DNA of 64,000 nucleotides from a virus. The first letter of the stretch is position 1. Every line of letters begins with the position of its first letter. Shown piece by piece: positions 37,322-45,726 of the stretch. Under the pieces are notes generated by a model, which saw nothing but the letters and a program-made list of their open reading frames with translations, had not been told where the DNA came from and made no database searches. The stretch lies in IMG/VR virus record IMGVR_UViG_3300035126_001036, positions 1 through 64,000 of that record; one strand, given 5' to 3'. Made by a program: the position numbers and the translations under genes.

Positions 37322-38199
37322 CCAAAATCCAAAAACCACTCCTGGCCGGAAAGTTTGACCAATCAAAGGCCAAGTTTCCCTATATTGCAACACCAAAGAT
37401 TGATGGAATCCGATTTCTTATGGTAGATGGTGTTGTTGTTTCTAGAACATTCAAACCAATCCGAAACAATCACATTCAAAATCTCCTTCAAACACATCTT
37501 CCTGATGGAATTGATGGAGAACTAACTTCCGGTGAAACCTTCCAATCATCAACATCCGCTGTGATGAGCATCGAAGGGACACCAGATTTTAAGGTATGGG
37601 TTTTTGATTATGTAAATCCAAAAGAAGAAGAGATTTCTCCATTTTATATTCGGACCTTGATGATTCCTGGAATAAATGTCCCTAAAGAATGTTTTGAACT
37701 TTCTATTCTTCTTGGGGTTAATATCAAAACCCAAGAAGAGCTTGATAATTATGAAAGAATCTGTCTTGAGGCAGGTTATGAAGGGGTAATGGTGAGGGAC
37801 CCAATGGGAACCTATAAATTCGGTAGGTCTACTGTAAACGACAATATTCTTCTAAAAGTAAAACAATTTTTAGACGACGAGGCCGAACTTATTGAGATTC
37901 AAGAGAAGATGAGTAACCAGAATCCAGAAGAAAAAGACGCTTTTGGACACGTTAAGCGGTCTGCTTCTTTAGAAGGAATGGTCGCAACAGGTGTTGCAGG
38001 GACCCTGATTGTCAAAAACAAAGAAGGTCAGGTTTTTGGTGTGGGTAGTGGACTCAATGACGAATTGAGAGAAGAAATTTGGAATAATAAAGAAAAATAT
38101 ATTGGAAAATTGGTTAAGTACAAATATTTTCCCCAAGGAGTAAAGGAACTGCCAAGGCATCCGGTGTTTTTGGGTTTTAGGGACCCAGAGGACACTTGA
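37318..38199 (+). CDS. ATP-dependent DNA ligase (T7-like minimal)
   Basis: 293 residues. Motif I ATPKIDGIRFL (Lys adenylated; ~26-36), motif III-like DFKVWVFDYVN, motif IV EAGYEGVMVRDP, motif V ILLKVKQF, then an OB domain with GVGSGLNDELREEIW and a terminal ELPRHPVFLGFRDPED. Size and order match T7-type phage ligases sealing nicks during replication and repair. Translationally coupled to 36773. Fragments of its 3' end recur at 34650 and 46826. Confidence 0.92.
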   Translation: MTKIQKPLLAGKFDQSKAKFPYIATPKIDGIRFLMVDGVVVSRTFKPIRNNHIQNLLQTHLPDGIDGELTSGETFQSSTSAVMSIEGTPDFKVWVFDYVNPKEEEISPFYIRTLMIPGINVPKECFELSILLGVNIKTQEELDNYERICLEAGYEGVMVRDPMGTYKFGRSTVNDNILLKVKQFLDDEAELIEIQEKMSNQNPEEKDAFGHVKRSASLEGMVATGVAGTLIVKNKEGQVFGVGSGLNDELREEIWNNKEKYIGKLVKYKYFPQGVKELPRHPVFLGFRDPEDT

Positions 38200-38246
38200 T
38201 GAACTGGAACAAGGGCGCTTCACTGGTGCCCTTTTTGCCTTATAAT
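38189..38246 (+). promoter_or_regulatory. palindrome-hairpin-(-10) module
   Basis: Palindrome 38189-38210, overlapping the ligase stop; hairpin GGGCGC/GTGCCC 38213-38231 with T5; extended -10 TTGCCTTATAAT, TATAAT 38241-38246 (30 bp gap); gene at 38273. Confidence 0.7.
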
Positions 38247-38272
38247 GACCTTATACACACAGGAGACTTTTT

Positions 38273-38656
38273 ATGAAACCCTTTGATTATTACTCTAGGC
38301 CCCAAACTCTTTATCCCAATAAAAAGGATTACATCACAGTTTATGTGTATGATAAAGGTCTTTGTGTTCACGAAGGCGATTATTACACAAAGAGTATTCT
38401 AAAAGAAAAATACCCTAACGCGGTCATTCAGGAAGTTCTTAACGAAGAAGGATATAAGACACATCAAAAACAGTATGGTGAGGAAGTTCATAAACTTCGC
38501 GGAGAGTTTATCAATGACCTCTTTGAAGATTTTAATGTGAGCGATAACCCTAAAAGGTACCGGGCGTTTGAACTTGCCTGGGATAAAGGGCACGCTAGTG
38601 GTCTTGAAGAGGTGTATAATGAATTTTATGACCTTGTAGACCTCATTAAGGATTGA
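38273..38656 (+). CDS. 127-residue hypothetical protein
   Basis: DYITVYVYDKGLCVHEGDYYTKSILKEKYPNAVIQEVLNEEGYKTHQKQYGEE...RYRAFELAWDKGHASGLEEVYNEFYDLVDLI. I recognise the 'aFelAWe.GHs.G..EVyn.f.dLvdLI' ending from hypothetical proteins of T4-like phages. Good AGGAG upstream. Confidence 0.7.
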   Translation: MKPFDYYSRPQTLYPNKKDYITVYVYDKGLCVHEGDYYTKSILKEKYPNAVIQEVLNEEGYKTHQKQYGEEVHKLRGEFINDLFEDFNVSDNPKRYRAFELAWDKGHASGLEEVYNEFYDLVDLIKD

Positions 38657-38667
38657 GGAGACTTTTT

Positions 38668-38925
38668 ATGAAAAAACCATTTTTACTTATCGCAGGAGAT
38701 TGTTATTATCCTTATTCGGGTACTGGCGATTGGATTGCCTGTTATGAGACTTCTGAGGAGGCAAATAAACAGGTAGAAGTTATACCGCATCACACATATT
38801 ACACTAAAGGTAAAAACAAAGGAGAAATCAAATCTACTCACAACACCTATAAGGTAAGTGGTGGAGATTATGTGAGAAATTTCGATTGGTATGAAATTGT
38901 TGATTTGCGAGATTGGACAGACTAA
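38668..38925 (+). CDS. 85-residue hypothetical protein
   Basis: KPFLLIAGDCYYPYSGTGDWIACYETSEEANKQVEV...SGGDYVRNFDWYEIVDLRDW. A widespread phage family ('FlLi.G..YYPs.gt.DWi....s.eeA'). Start at 38668 follows GAGGAGAC. Confidence 0.7.
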   Translation: MKKPFLLIAGDCYYPYSGTGDWIACYETSEEANKQVEVIPHHTYYTKGKNKGEIKSTHNTYKVSGGDYVRNFDWYEIVDLRDWTD

Positions 38926-39110
38926 TGAAAATTGAAATCTCATATACGCCTCATCCAACCAAAGGATATTGTGCCACAATTTGCGATGGGCCGGATGGAA
39001 TTGACGAAGAAAGTTTTGTTTGTAGATCTTTAGGGGAATTATTTGAGCAGATTATAATGTGGAGAACTCTTAACGCACTTAACTATCGTGAGGCAACTGA
39101 AAATGACTGA
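38925..39110 (+). CDS. 61-residue hypothetical protein
   Basis: KIEISYTPHPTKGYCATICDGPDGIDEESFVCRSLGELFEQIIMWR: beta-rich start and a helix, like HicB-type or small phage proteins. TAATG start. Confidence 0.55.
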   Translation: MKIEISYTPHPTKGYCATICDGPDGIDEESFVCRSLGELFEQIIMWRTLNALNYREATEND

Positions 39111-39534
39111 ATACCGATATAAATGGCAAGAAAAATTTGAAACTGGAGAATTCATTTCTGAATGGAATGGCTATATTCCATTTTATGCTGGCTGTTTTTA
39201 TGGCTCTGAGGTGGTTCTTGGTGGCGAGGAAAGATATAAACATTGTTATGATTTTTTCTCTGGGATTGGTGATGTAGAGTGGTGGGATAAGACCGAACTT
39301 GATAAACTCACCCAAGAAGAACAAGATGACCTTTTGAGAATTCTAAAACGAAACAAACAATTTGACGAATACAAAAATAAAATTGCTACTAGTTTGGCAC
39401 AAGCACTAAATGTTGAAGGGTATCAAATTCATAGAGTTCCTAATAAAGATCTTCGTGATTTTCTATTGTTAGTTCATTTGAAATCTAATAATCCAAATGA
39501 AACCCCTAAATGGGAGGTAATTGAAAATGACTGA
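39103..39534 (+). CDS. 143-residue hypothetical protein
   Basis: YRYKWQEKFETGEFISEWNGYIPFYAGCFYGSEVVLGGEERYKHCYDFFSGIGDVEWWDK...ALNVEGYQIHRVPNKDLRDFLL. Aromatic-rich; no family recognised. Overlaps both neighbours. Confidence 0.6.
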   Translation: MTEYRYKWQEKFETGEFISEWNGYIPFYAGCFYGSEVVLGGEERYKHCYDFFSGIGDVEWWDKTELDKLTQEEQDDLLRILKRNKQFDEYKNKIATSLAQALNVEGYQIHRVPNKDLRDFLLLVHLKSNNPNETPKWEVIEND

Positions 39535-39700
39535 AGAATGTTTTGGTAGTTGTGAAGAACATATTGGAAAAGTTCAATATGTAAATGTAAAAGACCCCAA
39601 AGCTGGATACGATTGGGGAGAGTTTTATTATTGTGAAGAAGCAATAAAATGTGATACTAATAATGGACTTGTTGTTACTGTTTTAGACGAAAATGACTAA
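39527..39700 (+). CDS. 57-residue acidic hypothetical protein
   Basis: EECFGSCEEHIGKVQYVNVKDPKAGYDWGEFYYCEEAIKCDTNNG contains four cysteines, as in small zinc-binding phage proteins. ATGA overlap with the upstream gene. Confidence 0.5.
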   Translation: MTEECFGSCEEHIGKVQYVNVKDPKAGYDWGEFYYCEEAIKCDTNNGLVVTVLDEND

Positions 39701-39739
39701 ATCTTCTAATCTTCAACACACTAAACTCAACTAATTATT

Positions 39740-40276
39740 ATGGGCTGTTTTTCTGCTTCTTGTTGCATCACTCGTACTGAAATCAGTGCTGGCGAACCAG
39801 TTTTCGTTGCTTTCGTAAAACCAACATATAGATCTGGAGGTATCAAAAAATTTACTACAAGTTCTATTCTAAGTCTGTCTCACTTTAATGAACGTTATTG
39901 GGACAATAATCAATCTTGCGGAGAATTTGTTTATATCTCTGTCGAGGATTATGATGATTATGGATGTGTTAATTCTCATGTAGAAGAACAGATTGACCCT
40001 TATGGAATTTGGTGGGATTTCCAATTCATTGCTCATAAGTCTGTTTGTGAGACTCTTTTGGGTAGAGAGCTAGGTGAGGGGATTCAACTTGAGAAAGATT
40101 TTTTTGAGCTGCTTCATATGTGCCATATGGCAAGAATTGAGGTTTATCACGATTTACTCGGACCCCAACATTTGATGACACGCGAATTAGAACTTCAGGA
40201 ACTTGTTCATAAAGAAACAGGAAGAATACTAGAGATTAAGAGAAACCAACTGGAGGATTTTGAAAATGACTTTTAA
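39740..40276 (+). CDS. MGCFSxxC-type hypothetical protein
   Basis: 178 residues starting GCFSASCCITRTEISAGEPVFVAFVK, a Cys-rich start seen in phage proteins ('MGCfs.tC..sg.pI..Gdpv'). The C-terminal half is helical (ELLHMCHMARIEVYHDLLG). Function unknown. Confidence 0.65.
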   Translation: MGCFSASCCITRTEISAGEPVFVAFVKPTYRSGGIKKFTTSSILSLSHFNERYWDNNQSCGEFVYISVEDYDDYGCVNSHVEEQIDPYGIWWDFQFIAHKSVCETLLGRELGEGIQLEKDFFELLHMCHMARIEVYHDLLGPQHLMTRELELQELVHKETGRILEIKRNQLEDFENDF

Positions 40277-40946
40277 TAGCGAAATTGAAAAAACAGAAGG
40301 AGAAATCAAAGTTCTTCAAGCAAAACTAGAACTTCTCAAAGAAATGGAGAATCACAAATCACCAGTAGAAGAGGCATATAAAAATGCTTATGGTAATTAC
40401 CCTATGGGCGAACCTTTTTGGGTTGTTTTTAAAAAGGGCTATGAGGCCCATCAATCATTGCCAGAAAGTAATGATTGGAAAACAGTAGCACTCAATTTTG
40501 GAGAATTACTTTCTAGTGTCGGACCTAACGGGTATTATAATATGACGGCTGACCAGTGGTTAGAATGGGCCAAAAATACATATACTTCTAATGAAGTAGG
40601 AGAATATGAACTAAAAGAAGAATCCCCTCCACCAGAATCAACTCCAAATAAGTACTTCCAACGGATACTTAATGCACCTATTGATGAAAGAGGTTATATA
40701 GATTTGAGAGGACCTACAAGTGAGTTTCGTCAAAAACTCTTTGAAGGAATTAAATCAGTCTTTTATAACCCAGAGTACGAGAGAACCCATTGGAGTGTAA
40801 AAGTCAATATGGCAGTCGATGAGGTTCTTACGCATTTTAAGGATATTCTTCCTGCATCACAAGACCCGATTTATGATGATATTGACAAAGGCTGGAACTT
40901 GTGTCTGGCAAGAATTAAAATGAGTATGGAGAAACCCAATGTCTGA
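40266..40946 (+). CDS. hypothetical protein
   Basis: 227 residues: coiled-coil start (IEKTEGEIKVLQAKLELLKEMENHKSPVEEAYKNAY), a middle FWVVFKKGYEAHQSL segment, a Pro-rich linker ESPPPES and a helical end (WSVKVNMAVDEVLTHFKDIL). Overlaps both neighbours. Confidence 0.6.
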   Translation: MTFNSEIEKTEGEIKVLQAKLELLKEMENHKSPVEEAYKNAYGNYPMGEPFWVVFKKGYEAHQSLPESNDWKTVALNFGELLSSVGPNGYYNMTADQWLEWAKNTYTSNEVGEYELKEESPPPESTPNKYFQRILNAPIDERGYIDLRGPTSEFRQKLFEGIKSVFYNPEYERTHWSVKVNMAVDEVLTHFKDILPASQDPIYDDIDKGWNLCLARIKMSMEKPNV

Positions 40947-41175
40947 ACAAGAACAAGACGAGCATCTTAAAAAGTGCCTAAGTATCATTGGCCAATGGGC
41001 CGAAAAGAATAAACCACCAACACTCTATCAAATTATTCACGATAATTTGGGATATTCTCATGATTGCACCCAAGAAATTATTGATGCAGTTGCCGAATGG
41101 TTGCCTCCATCGCATCATACAAATCCTTATGATTGGAATAGATGTGTAAGGATAATGCATGAGAAATTAAAATAA
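40939..41175 (+). CDS. 78-residue hypothetical protein
   Basis: DEHLKKCLSIIGQWAEKNKPPTLYQIIHDNLGYSHDCTQEIIDAVAEWLPPSHHTNPYDWNRCVRIMHEK; helical; resembles the C-terminal domain of other hypothetical phage proteins with 'vaeWlP'. Confidence 0.55.
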   Translation: MSEQEQDEHLKKCLSIIGQWAEKNKPPTLYQIIHDNLGYSHDCTQEIIDAVAEWLPPSHHTNPYDWNRCVRIMHEKLK

Positions 41176-41220
41176 TAAATAAAAATGTCTCTAGGAACGG
41201 CAATTCTCTACGGACAGATT

Positions 41221-41243
41221 AGGTGCTTTCGGGCACCTTTTCT
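41221..41243 (+). terminator. hairpin terminator
   Basis: GGTGC-tttcgg-GCACC followed by TTTTCT. Located between the 40939 gene and the GIY-YIG gene. Confidence 0.6.
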
Positions 41244-41245
41244 AT

Positions 41246-41253
41246 TATAAATA
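41246..41253 (+). promoter_or_regulatory. late-type promoter box TATAAATA
   Basis: Directly after the terminator, 26 bp before the ATG at 41279; spacing slightly longer than the other late boxes. Confidence 0.4.
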
Positions 41254-41278
41254 ATAATGCCGTTCATAGAGAATACAG

Positions 41279-42247
41279 ATGACTTCACAAAGTCCAAGAA
41301 TTTACACATACAAGATTACTTTTGAAGAAGTTCCTTATTACTACTATGGTGTAAAGAAGGAGGAATATTATAATCAAGAGTATTGGGGTTCTCCAAAGAC
41401 AAATAAATGGTGTTGGGAACTTTATACGCCAAAGAAGCAAATATTGGAGATATTTGATTATACTGACGAAGGATATATTGAAGCACAAAAAGTCGAAAAA
41501 AGATTGATTAAACCAGTTTACAATACAGATAAATGGTGCTTAAATGAAAATTGTGGTGGCATTATTTCTCTAAAAATTAACCGAGAAACTGGTAAAAGAG
41601 TTGGATTAAAACACAAAGAAAATAAAACTGGTGTATGTGGTAAAAGTAGAGAAAAAATAATTGAAGATGCTAAAAAAGCAGGAGCAGTTTCTGGTAGAAG
41701 AAATAGAGAATTAAATAGAGGGATTTTTTCATTAACAAAAGAAGAAAAAATTAAAATTGGTAAAGAAAATAAAAGATTAAAATTGGGGATTCACGGAAGA
41801 ACTAAAGAGCAAATGACTGAAGATGGTAAAAAGGGTGGAAACAAAAATGTTGAAACGGGACATATACAAAAACTTGGTAAAGAATGGGGAAATAAATCCA
41901 AAGAAAATAAAATTGGAGTTCACGGAAGAACAAAAAAACAACTAAGTGAGGACGGAAAAAAAGGTGGAAATAAAGCATATGAGATGGGGGTTGGAGTTCA
42001 CGCGAGAACAAAAGAACAAATGATTGAAGATGGTAAAAAAGGTGGTAGCATATCTGGAAAAATAAATTTTGAAAATAAAACTGGATGTTTTTCATTAACC
42101 CCAGAAGAACGAAGGGAAGTGGTAAAAAAAACAAACTCGCAAAGATGGATGTGCACTGAAACTAGTTATGTTTCTACTCCTGGTGGACTTTCGAGATATC
42201 AAAAAGCAAGAGGAATAGATACTTCCAAAAGAGTAAGAATAGAATGA
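41279..42247 (+). CDS. GIY-YIG-like homing endonuclease with DNA-binding repeats
   Basis: 322 residues. N-terminal ~100 residues: IYTYKITFEEVPYYYYGVKKEE...EYWGSPKTNKW, EAQKVEKRLIKPVYNTDKWCLNENCGG, the layout of phage homing nucleases of the GIY-YIG group. Residues ~125-285 hold repeats of GVHGRTKEQMIEDGKKGG alternating with ENKTG.. segments (NUMOD-like DNA-binding). The N-terminal GIY and YIG tripeptides are not exact, so family assignment is moderate. No adjacent intron recognised. Confidence 0.65.
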   Translation: MTSQSPRIYTYKITFEEVPYYYYGVKKEEYYNQEYWGSPKTNKWCWELYTPKKQILEIFDYTDEGYIEAQKVEKRLIKPVYNTDKWCLNENCGGIISLKINRETGKRVGLKHKENKTGVCGKSREKIIEDAKKAGAVSGRRNRELNRGIFSLTKEEKIKIGKENKRLKLGIHGRTKEQMTEDGKKGGNKNVETGHIQKLGKEWGNKSKENKIGVHGRTKKQLSEDGKKGGNKAYEMGVGVHARTKEQMIEDGKKGGSISGKINFENKTGCFSLTPEERREVVKKTNSQRWMCTETSYVSTPGGLSRYQKARGIDTSKRVRIE

Positions 42248-42304
42248 AGACACTTGAGGAACCGTCACAAGGGCACTTCACAAGTGCCTTTTTTGTTGTA
42301 TAAT
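42246..42304 (+). promoter_or_regulatory. palindrome-hairpin-(-10) module
   Basis: Palindrome ends 42268; terminator hairpin GGGCACTT/AAGTGCC 42271-42288 with T6; -10 TATAAT 42299-42304 (30 bp gap); gene at 42328. Confidence 0.7.
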
Positions 42305-42327
42305 GACCTTATATCCCCAAAGTACTG

Positions 42328-42600
42328 ATGATACAAACTCCAAAAGACTTCCACACATATTCTTCTAAACAAAGAGAAGAGTTCTGGGTTAAAAGTTACG
42401 AAGAACGACAAAAGATAATCAACGAATCACATCTTCCAATGATTATTGATGAGAATGGAAATATCGACAAATATAAAATCATAGGGATTATTCTAGACTT
42501 ACAAGACCAGATAGAAGATTTACAAAACACTTGCCAAAGAACCGATTCATATTATGACCGACGTTTATCTATTGGAAGGGCCAGATGGAAACCGATATAG
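42328..42600 (+). CDS. 90-residue hypothetical protein
   Basis: DFHTYSSKQREEFWVKSYEERQKIINESHLPMIIDENGNIDKYKIIGIILDLQDQIEDL: helical with a coiled-coil end. Overlaps the next ORF by 47 bp. Confidence 0.55.
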   Translation: MIQTPKDFHTYSSKQREEFWVKSYEERQKIINESHLPMIIDENGNIDKYKIIGIILDLQDQIEDLQNTCQRTDSYYDRRLSIGRARWKPI

Positions 42601-42814
42601 GGCAGTTCTAGAACATACTGACCTATGGATAACTAGACCATTTGCACAATTTAACTCATCTGAATGGTGGAAAACCCAATGCCCCCGTTATCCTTATTGG
42701 GGTTGTTGGGAAGTAGAGTATACTTTAGATAAACTTAAAAGTACATTTAAAATTGTAGCAGAAACCAAAACTGAATCATCTTCAGCATCAGACTTCTTTA
42801 TTATATGGGACTAA
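42554..42814 (+). CDS. 86-residue hypothetical protein
   Basis: YLLEGPDGNRYRAVLEHTDLWITRPFAQFNSSEWWKTQCPRYPYWGCWEVEYTL; aromatic-rich beta protein. The long overlap with the upstream gene makes its start uncertain. Confidence 0.5.
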   Translation: MTDVYLLEGPDGNRYRAVLEHTDLWITRPFAQFNSSEWWKTQCPRYPYWGCWEVEYTLDKLKSTFKIVAETKTESSSASDFFIIWD

Positions 42815-42816
42815 CC

Positions 42817-42823
42817 CTAAATA
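42817..42823 (+). promoter_or_regulatory. late-type promoter box CTAAATA
   Basis: 22 bp before the ATG at 42845, the same spacing as the boxes at 2663 and 61405. Confidence 0.5.
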
Positions 42824-42844
42824 GTCGGAATTCTTAATAAGATT

Positions 42845-43747
42845 ATGGCTATAACCATAAAAGGTAAAAATTTCTACAAAGACGGAAAGAAAATTCGCCT
42901 TGCTGGTAATCACACCTGGAACACTGTTCAGACAATTGGTGGTGAAAAAATAGGAATTGATAAGATAACCGGGAACTTCACAAGACTCTGGACAGTAGAA
43001 ACAAAAGGTGCCATATTTTCACAATCTATCTGGGGAAGCAATACCCCAGGGGTCGTTAGAATTAGTAATGGTCCCTGGAAAAAAGACGGTTCATTAAATA
43101 AAACTTATTACAAAAACCTAGAGTCCACAGTAAAGAAAGCCGAAAAAAGAGATATTGTAACCGGAGTTGTCCTGTTTGAAGGTTCTATTCCTGATATTTT
43201 TCCCCTAGCCTGGGAGAATCATCCATTCAATGGTCTAGGACCAAAGGCACACGAACTTGTTCATACAAAGGGTCCTTGGAATAAGTTTCAAAGAGCCCAC
43301 GTTAAGACAGTCGTAGAAATACTAGAACCTTATGATAATGTAATTTATGAGGTTGGTAATGAGTTAATGTCCAACTCAACTGGTTGGTTTCAAAAGCAGG
43401 TTGTAAAATGGATTAACAAGTGGACGAATAAACCAGTTGGCGTTTCTTATGCTCGGGGGATTAGAGCATCTAGTGGTAGAGATGAATCGGTATGGATGAA
43501 AAATACAGGAGCAGATTGGTTTGGTCCGACTTTTACTGCCCTAAGTAAAGGACAATTCTCTAAGAGTAATAAGCCAATTATATTTGATACGGACCACTCT
43601 TGGCCTCTTCGGTCTAATGTTTCTGGTCTGCAGAGCGCCTGGAGCCGAGGGTACAACCTCTTGCTAATGGACGGGTTTAATGGTACAATGTTGAGGAATC
43701 AGCAGAGCCTCGTTCCTGATAGGAATTTTATAAACAATATTGTGTAA
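42845..43747 (+). CDS. glycoside hydrolase, clan GH-A (GH5-like)
   Basis: 300 residues with a TIM-barrel glycosidase pattern: KIRLAGNHTWNTVQ (strand 1), FTRLWTVET (strand 2 Arg), VTGVVLFEG (strand 3), DNVIYEVGNEL (strand 4, Asn-Glu acid/base at ~residues 174-175), and PIIFDTDHSW near the nucleophile position, where Asp rather than Glu is seen. Preceded by a late box, so perhaps a virion or lysis-stage enzyme cutting host surface glycan. Substrate unknown; the unusual nucleophile region lowers certainty about activity. Confidence 0.7.
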   Translation: MAITIKGKNFYKDGKKIRLAGNHTWNTVQTIGGEKIGIDKITGNFTRLWTVETKGAIFSQSIWGSNTPGVVRISNGPWKKDGSLNKTYYKNLESTVKKAEKRDIVTGVVLFEGSIPDIFPLAWENHPFNGLGPKAHELVHTKGPWNKFQRAHVKTVVEILEPYDNVIYEVGNELMSNSTGWFQKQVVKWINKWTNKPVGVSYARGIRASSGRDESVWMKNTGADWFGPTFTALSKGQFSKSNKPIIFDTDHSWPLRSNVSGLQSAWSRGYNLLLMDGFNGTMLRNQQSLVPDRNFINNIV

Positions 43748-43872
43748 TGTATTTTCTTTATCCGATTTTTCTTTTTTGGATTTGCCTTGAATTAGTCCAA
43801 ATTTCTTGGCTATTGTTTTTTCTTATACTACCTTTTATTGTAAGTATTCTTGACCACATTCAACCATTTTAA
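43747..43872 (+). CDS. 41-residue membrane peptide
   Basis: YFLYPIFLFWICLELVQISWLLFFLILPFIVSILDHIQPF; two hydrophobic stretches. TAATG overlap with the glycosidase stop. Confidence 0.45.
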   Translation: MYFLYPIFLFWICLELVQISWLLFFLILPFIVSILDHIQPF

Positions 43873-43876
43873 TGCT

Positions 43877-44626
43877 ATGATTAATCCATTAATTAAAATT
43901 CCACTTTTTTTAGAACTAATTAAATGTTCTAATGACCCAATTTATTTTATTAACAATTATGTGAAATTTTCTTCGTTTAAAGAAGATAATGCGCCTTTTC
44001 TTCTTTATCCCGCCCAAGAAGAAATTGTCAAAAAAATTCATAAAAACAAATACAATCTTATAAAGGCCCCAAGACAATTTGGCAAATCATCCGTTCCATT
44101 ATTCTATCTTTTACATCAGGCAATTTTTAAATCTAATTGCAATATTGTGATTAGTAGTTTTAGTTATCAAAATTCAAAATATTTACTTGAACGATTCTAT
44201 AATACATATGAACAGTTACCCGATTGGATTAAACCCGGAATAGTAAAAAGAACCTCAATGTGGATAATACTTAAAAATAATTCTAGGGTAAAAATAGTAA
44301 CAAATATTTCTGCCCCTGAAACTTGGGAGAATTGGGAATACACTCACGCATTCTTAGATGAGTTTGCTTTTATGGAATATTATACTTCTGAGAATTTATT
44401 GGGCTCTTTCTTTCATCGTAATAGCTCTCCTAAAATAATCATCGCAAGTACCAAAAAAGAAGGTAGTTATTTTAATGAAATAGTTGAAGATGCGAGGAAT
44501 GGTATAAACAAATATTCATTATCAGAATATGATTGGAGAGATATTCCTAGGCTAGATATTAATTGGAAGGAAGAAACGATTAAAAATATCAGAGAAGATG
44601 CCTTTAAAAGAGAATTTGAATTATGA
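43877..44626 (+). CDS. TerL-like ATPase, truncated (no nuclease domain)
   Basis: 249 residues from the ATG at 43877. FLLYPAQEEIVKKIHKNKYNLIKAPRQFGKSSVPLFYLLHQA holds the adenine-binding Q and Walker A (PRQFGKSS); AFLDEFAFM is Walker B with the catalytic Glu; IIASTKKEG is motif C-like. This is the T4 gp17-type packaging ATPase domain, but the protein ends at FKREFEL where full TerL continues into the RNase-H-like nuclease domain. It is a paralogue or fragment; the full terL probably lies elsewhere. Overlaps the next gene by 4 bp, so the stop looks functional. Confidence 0.7.
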   Translation: MINPLIKIPLFLELIKCSNDPIYFINNYVKFSSFKEDNAPFLLYPAQEEIVKKIHKNKYNLIKAPRQFGKSSVPLFYLLHQAIFKSNCNIVISSFSYQNSKYLLERFYNTYEQLPDWIKPGIVKRTSMWIILKNNSRVKIVTNISAPETWENWEYTHAFLDEFAFMEYYTSENLLGSFFHRNSSPKIIIASTKKEGSYFNEIVEDARNGINKYSLSEYDWRDIPRLDINWKEETIKNIREDAFKREFEL

Positions 44627-45015
44627 TTAACTTTTTTAAATCTTTATGGGAAGACTTCATTATCTCGCGCTACGTCTCTGTTGGGCTTCAATGGGGTGAC
44701 GCAGAATCTTATTCGTTTATGGGTGAATGTGTTGGATACAACTCTCTTTGTAAGTCCCTAGAAAGACTAGAAACTCAATACGCAAAATTGGGCTATAAGG
44801 TAGTTGACCGAGAAACGTGGGTTCTTGCTGGTGGTTATGGCGAAGAATATGAATCAAAACTTAGAATTAAAGTCTACAAACCAAAAATAGTCATAAGAGA
44901 TTCTGGTGCATCCGAATGGGTAAACAGTGCCGAATATTTCTTAAGTGAAGAGGGTCAAGAGTTTTTAAAGAAAAGTAGTGAATTTGCCAAACGTTACATT
45001 GAGAAAAATGACTGA
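44623..45015 (+). CDS. 130-residue hypothetical protein
   Basis: FFKSLWEDFIISRYVSVGLQWGDAESYSFMGECVGYNSLCKSLERLETQYAKLGYKVVDRETWVLAGGYGEE...KPKIVIRDSG. Alpha/beta; C-terminal helix. Overlaps both neighbours. Confidence 0.6.
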   Translation: MINFFKSLWEDFIISRYVSVGLQWGDAESYSFMGECVGYNSLCKSLERLETQYAKLGYKVVDRETWVLAGGYGEEYESKLRIKVYKPKIVIRDSGASEWVNSAEYFLSEEGQEFLKKSSEFAKRYIEKND

Positions 45016-45463
45016 CTATTCCTGGTTAGAACCAATTCAAAGAGAAACCGAACGGATTAAAGAAGAAACCGAAAGCATTAGAGAAGAAAACAAGCGTCTC
45101 AGAGAAGCGAATATCAAAATATCCAAAATAAATGTCAAAGAGCAATTTGGACATATCCCAGATGGATTTTTTCTTGAAGAATCTCAAAAAAACTACTACA
45201 ACTACCGCGTAATTGATTATTGTTCAACTGGTGAAGGCCGAACCATTTTTCTACAGATATCTCGCAATGATTCAAATGAATATTATCAAAAACGATGGCA
45301 ACAATTTGTAGGAAACGATTTCTATCTGCCAGGAACAGAAGAACTTTATGAAAGGGAGTTCCTGAACAAATATTCTAGATTTCTTCCAAATGTTGTTGCT
45401 CATAAACTCCGAGATAGAAGTCTGACTATCTGGGAAACACAAGTACACTTTAACTACGGATAA
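45008..45463 (+). CDS. 151-residue protein with N-terminal coiled coil
   Basis: Begins with heptads (PIQRETERIKEETESIREENKRLREANIKI) like the N-termini at 52955 and 58921; then a globular part (VIDYCSTGEGRTIFLQISRNDSNEYYQKRWQQFVGNDFYLPGTEELYEREFLNKYSRFLP). No family recognised. Confidence 0.6.
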   Translation: MTDYSWLEPIQRETERIKEETESIREENKRLREANIKISKINVKEQFGHIPDGFFLEESQKNYYNYRVIDYCSTGEGRTIFLQISRNDSNEYYQKRWQQFVGNDFYLPGTEELYEREFLNKYSRFLPNVVAHKLRDRSLTIWETQVHFNYG

Positions 45464-45465
45464 TT

Positions 45466-45726
45466 ATGGAACTCTTAGAAAAATTTAATGATTATTGCAA
45501 TTTAGAATTTGCCTCTATGCCACATGGAATGCCTGTTTCTTGTGAACACTTACAGTCAATTGTAATAAGAGGTGCGATTCAGGCATTTAATCAAAGGGAG
45601 GGGGTTAGAAAATCTATCGCTCCTTATGAATTAGAAGAACTCGCAGACCTGATTGAACAGCAGGGTAACGGGACGGTTCAGGAAGTGTCCGAGGCTCATC
45701 GTCAGGTGGGTCTAGATGCCTTATAA
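45466..45726 (+). CDS. 86-residue hypothetical protein
   Basis: LEKFNDYCNLEFASMPHGMPVSCEHLQSIVIRGAIQAFNQREGVRKSIAPYELEELADLIEQ. Its last ~20 codons read through a degenerate palindrome and the -10 of the next module, so the natural stop may have been lost by recombination. Confidence 0.5.
   Translation: MELLEKFNDYCNLEFASMPHGMPVSCEHLQSIVIRGAIQAFNQREGVRKSIAPYELEELADLIEQQGNGTVQEVSEAHRQVGLDAL

Noticed and set aside
40890-41280. Self-splicing intron around the GIY-YIG gene
   Set aside because: The flanking ORFs do not join into one gene and no intron core could be recognised by eye.
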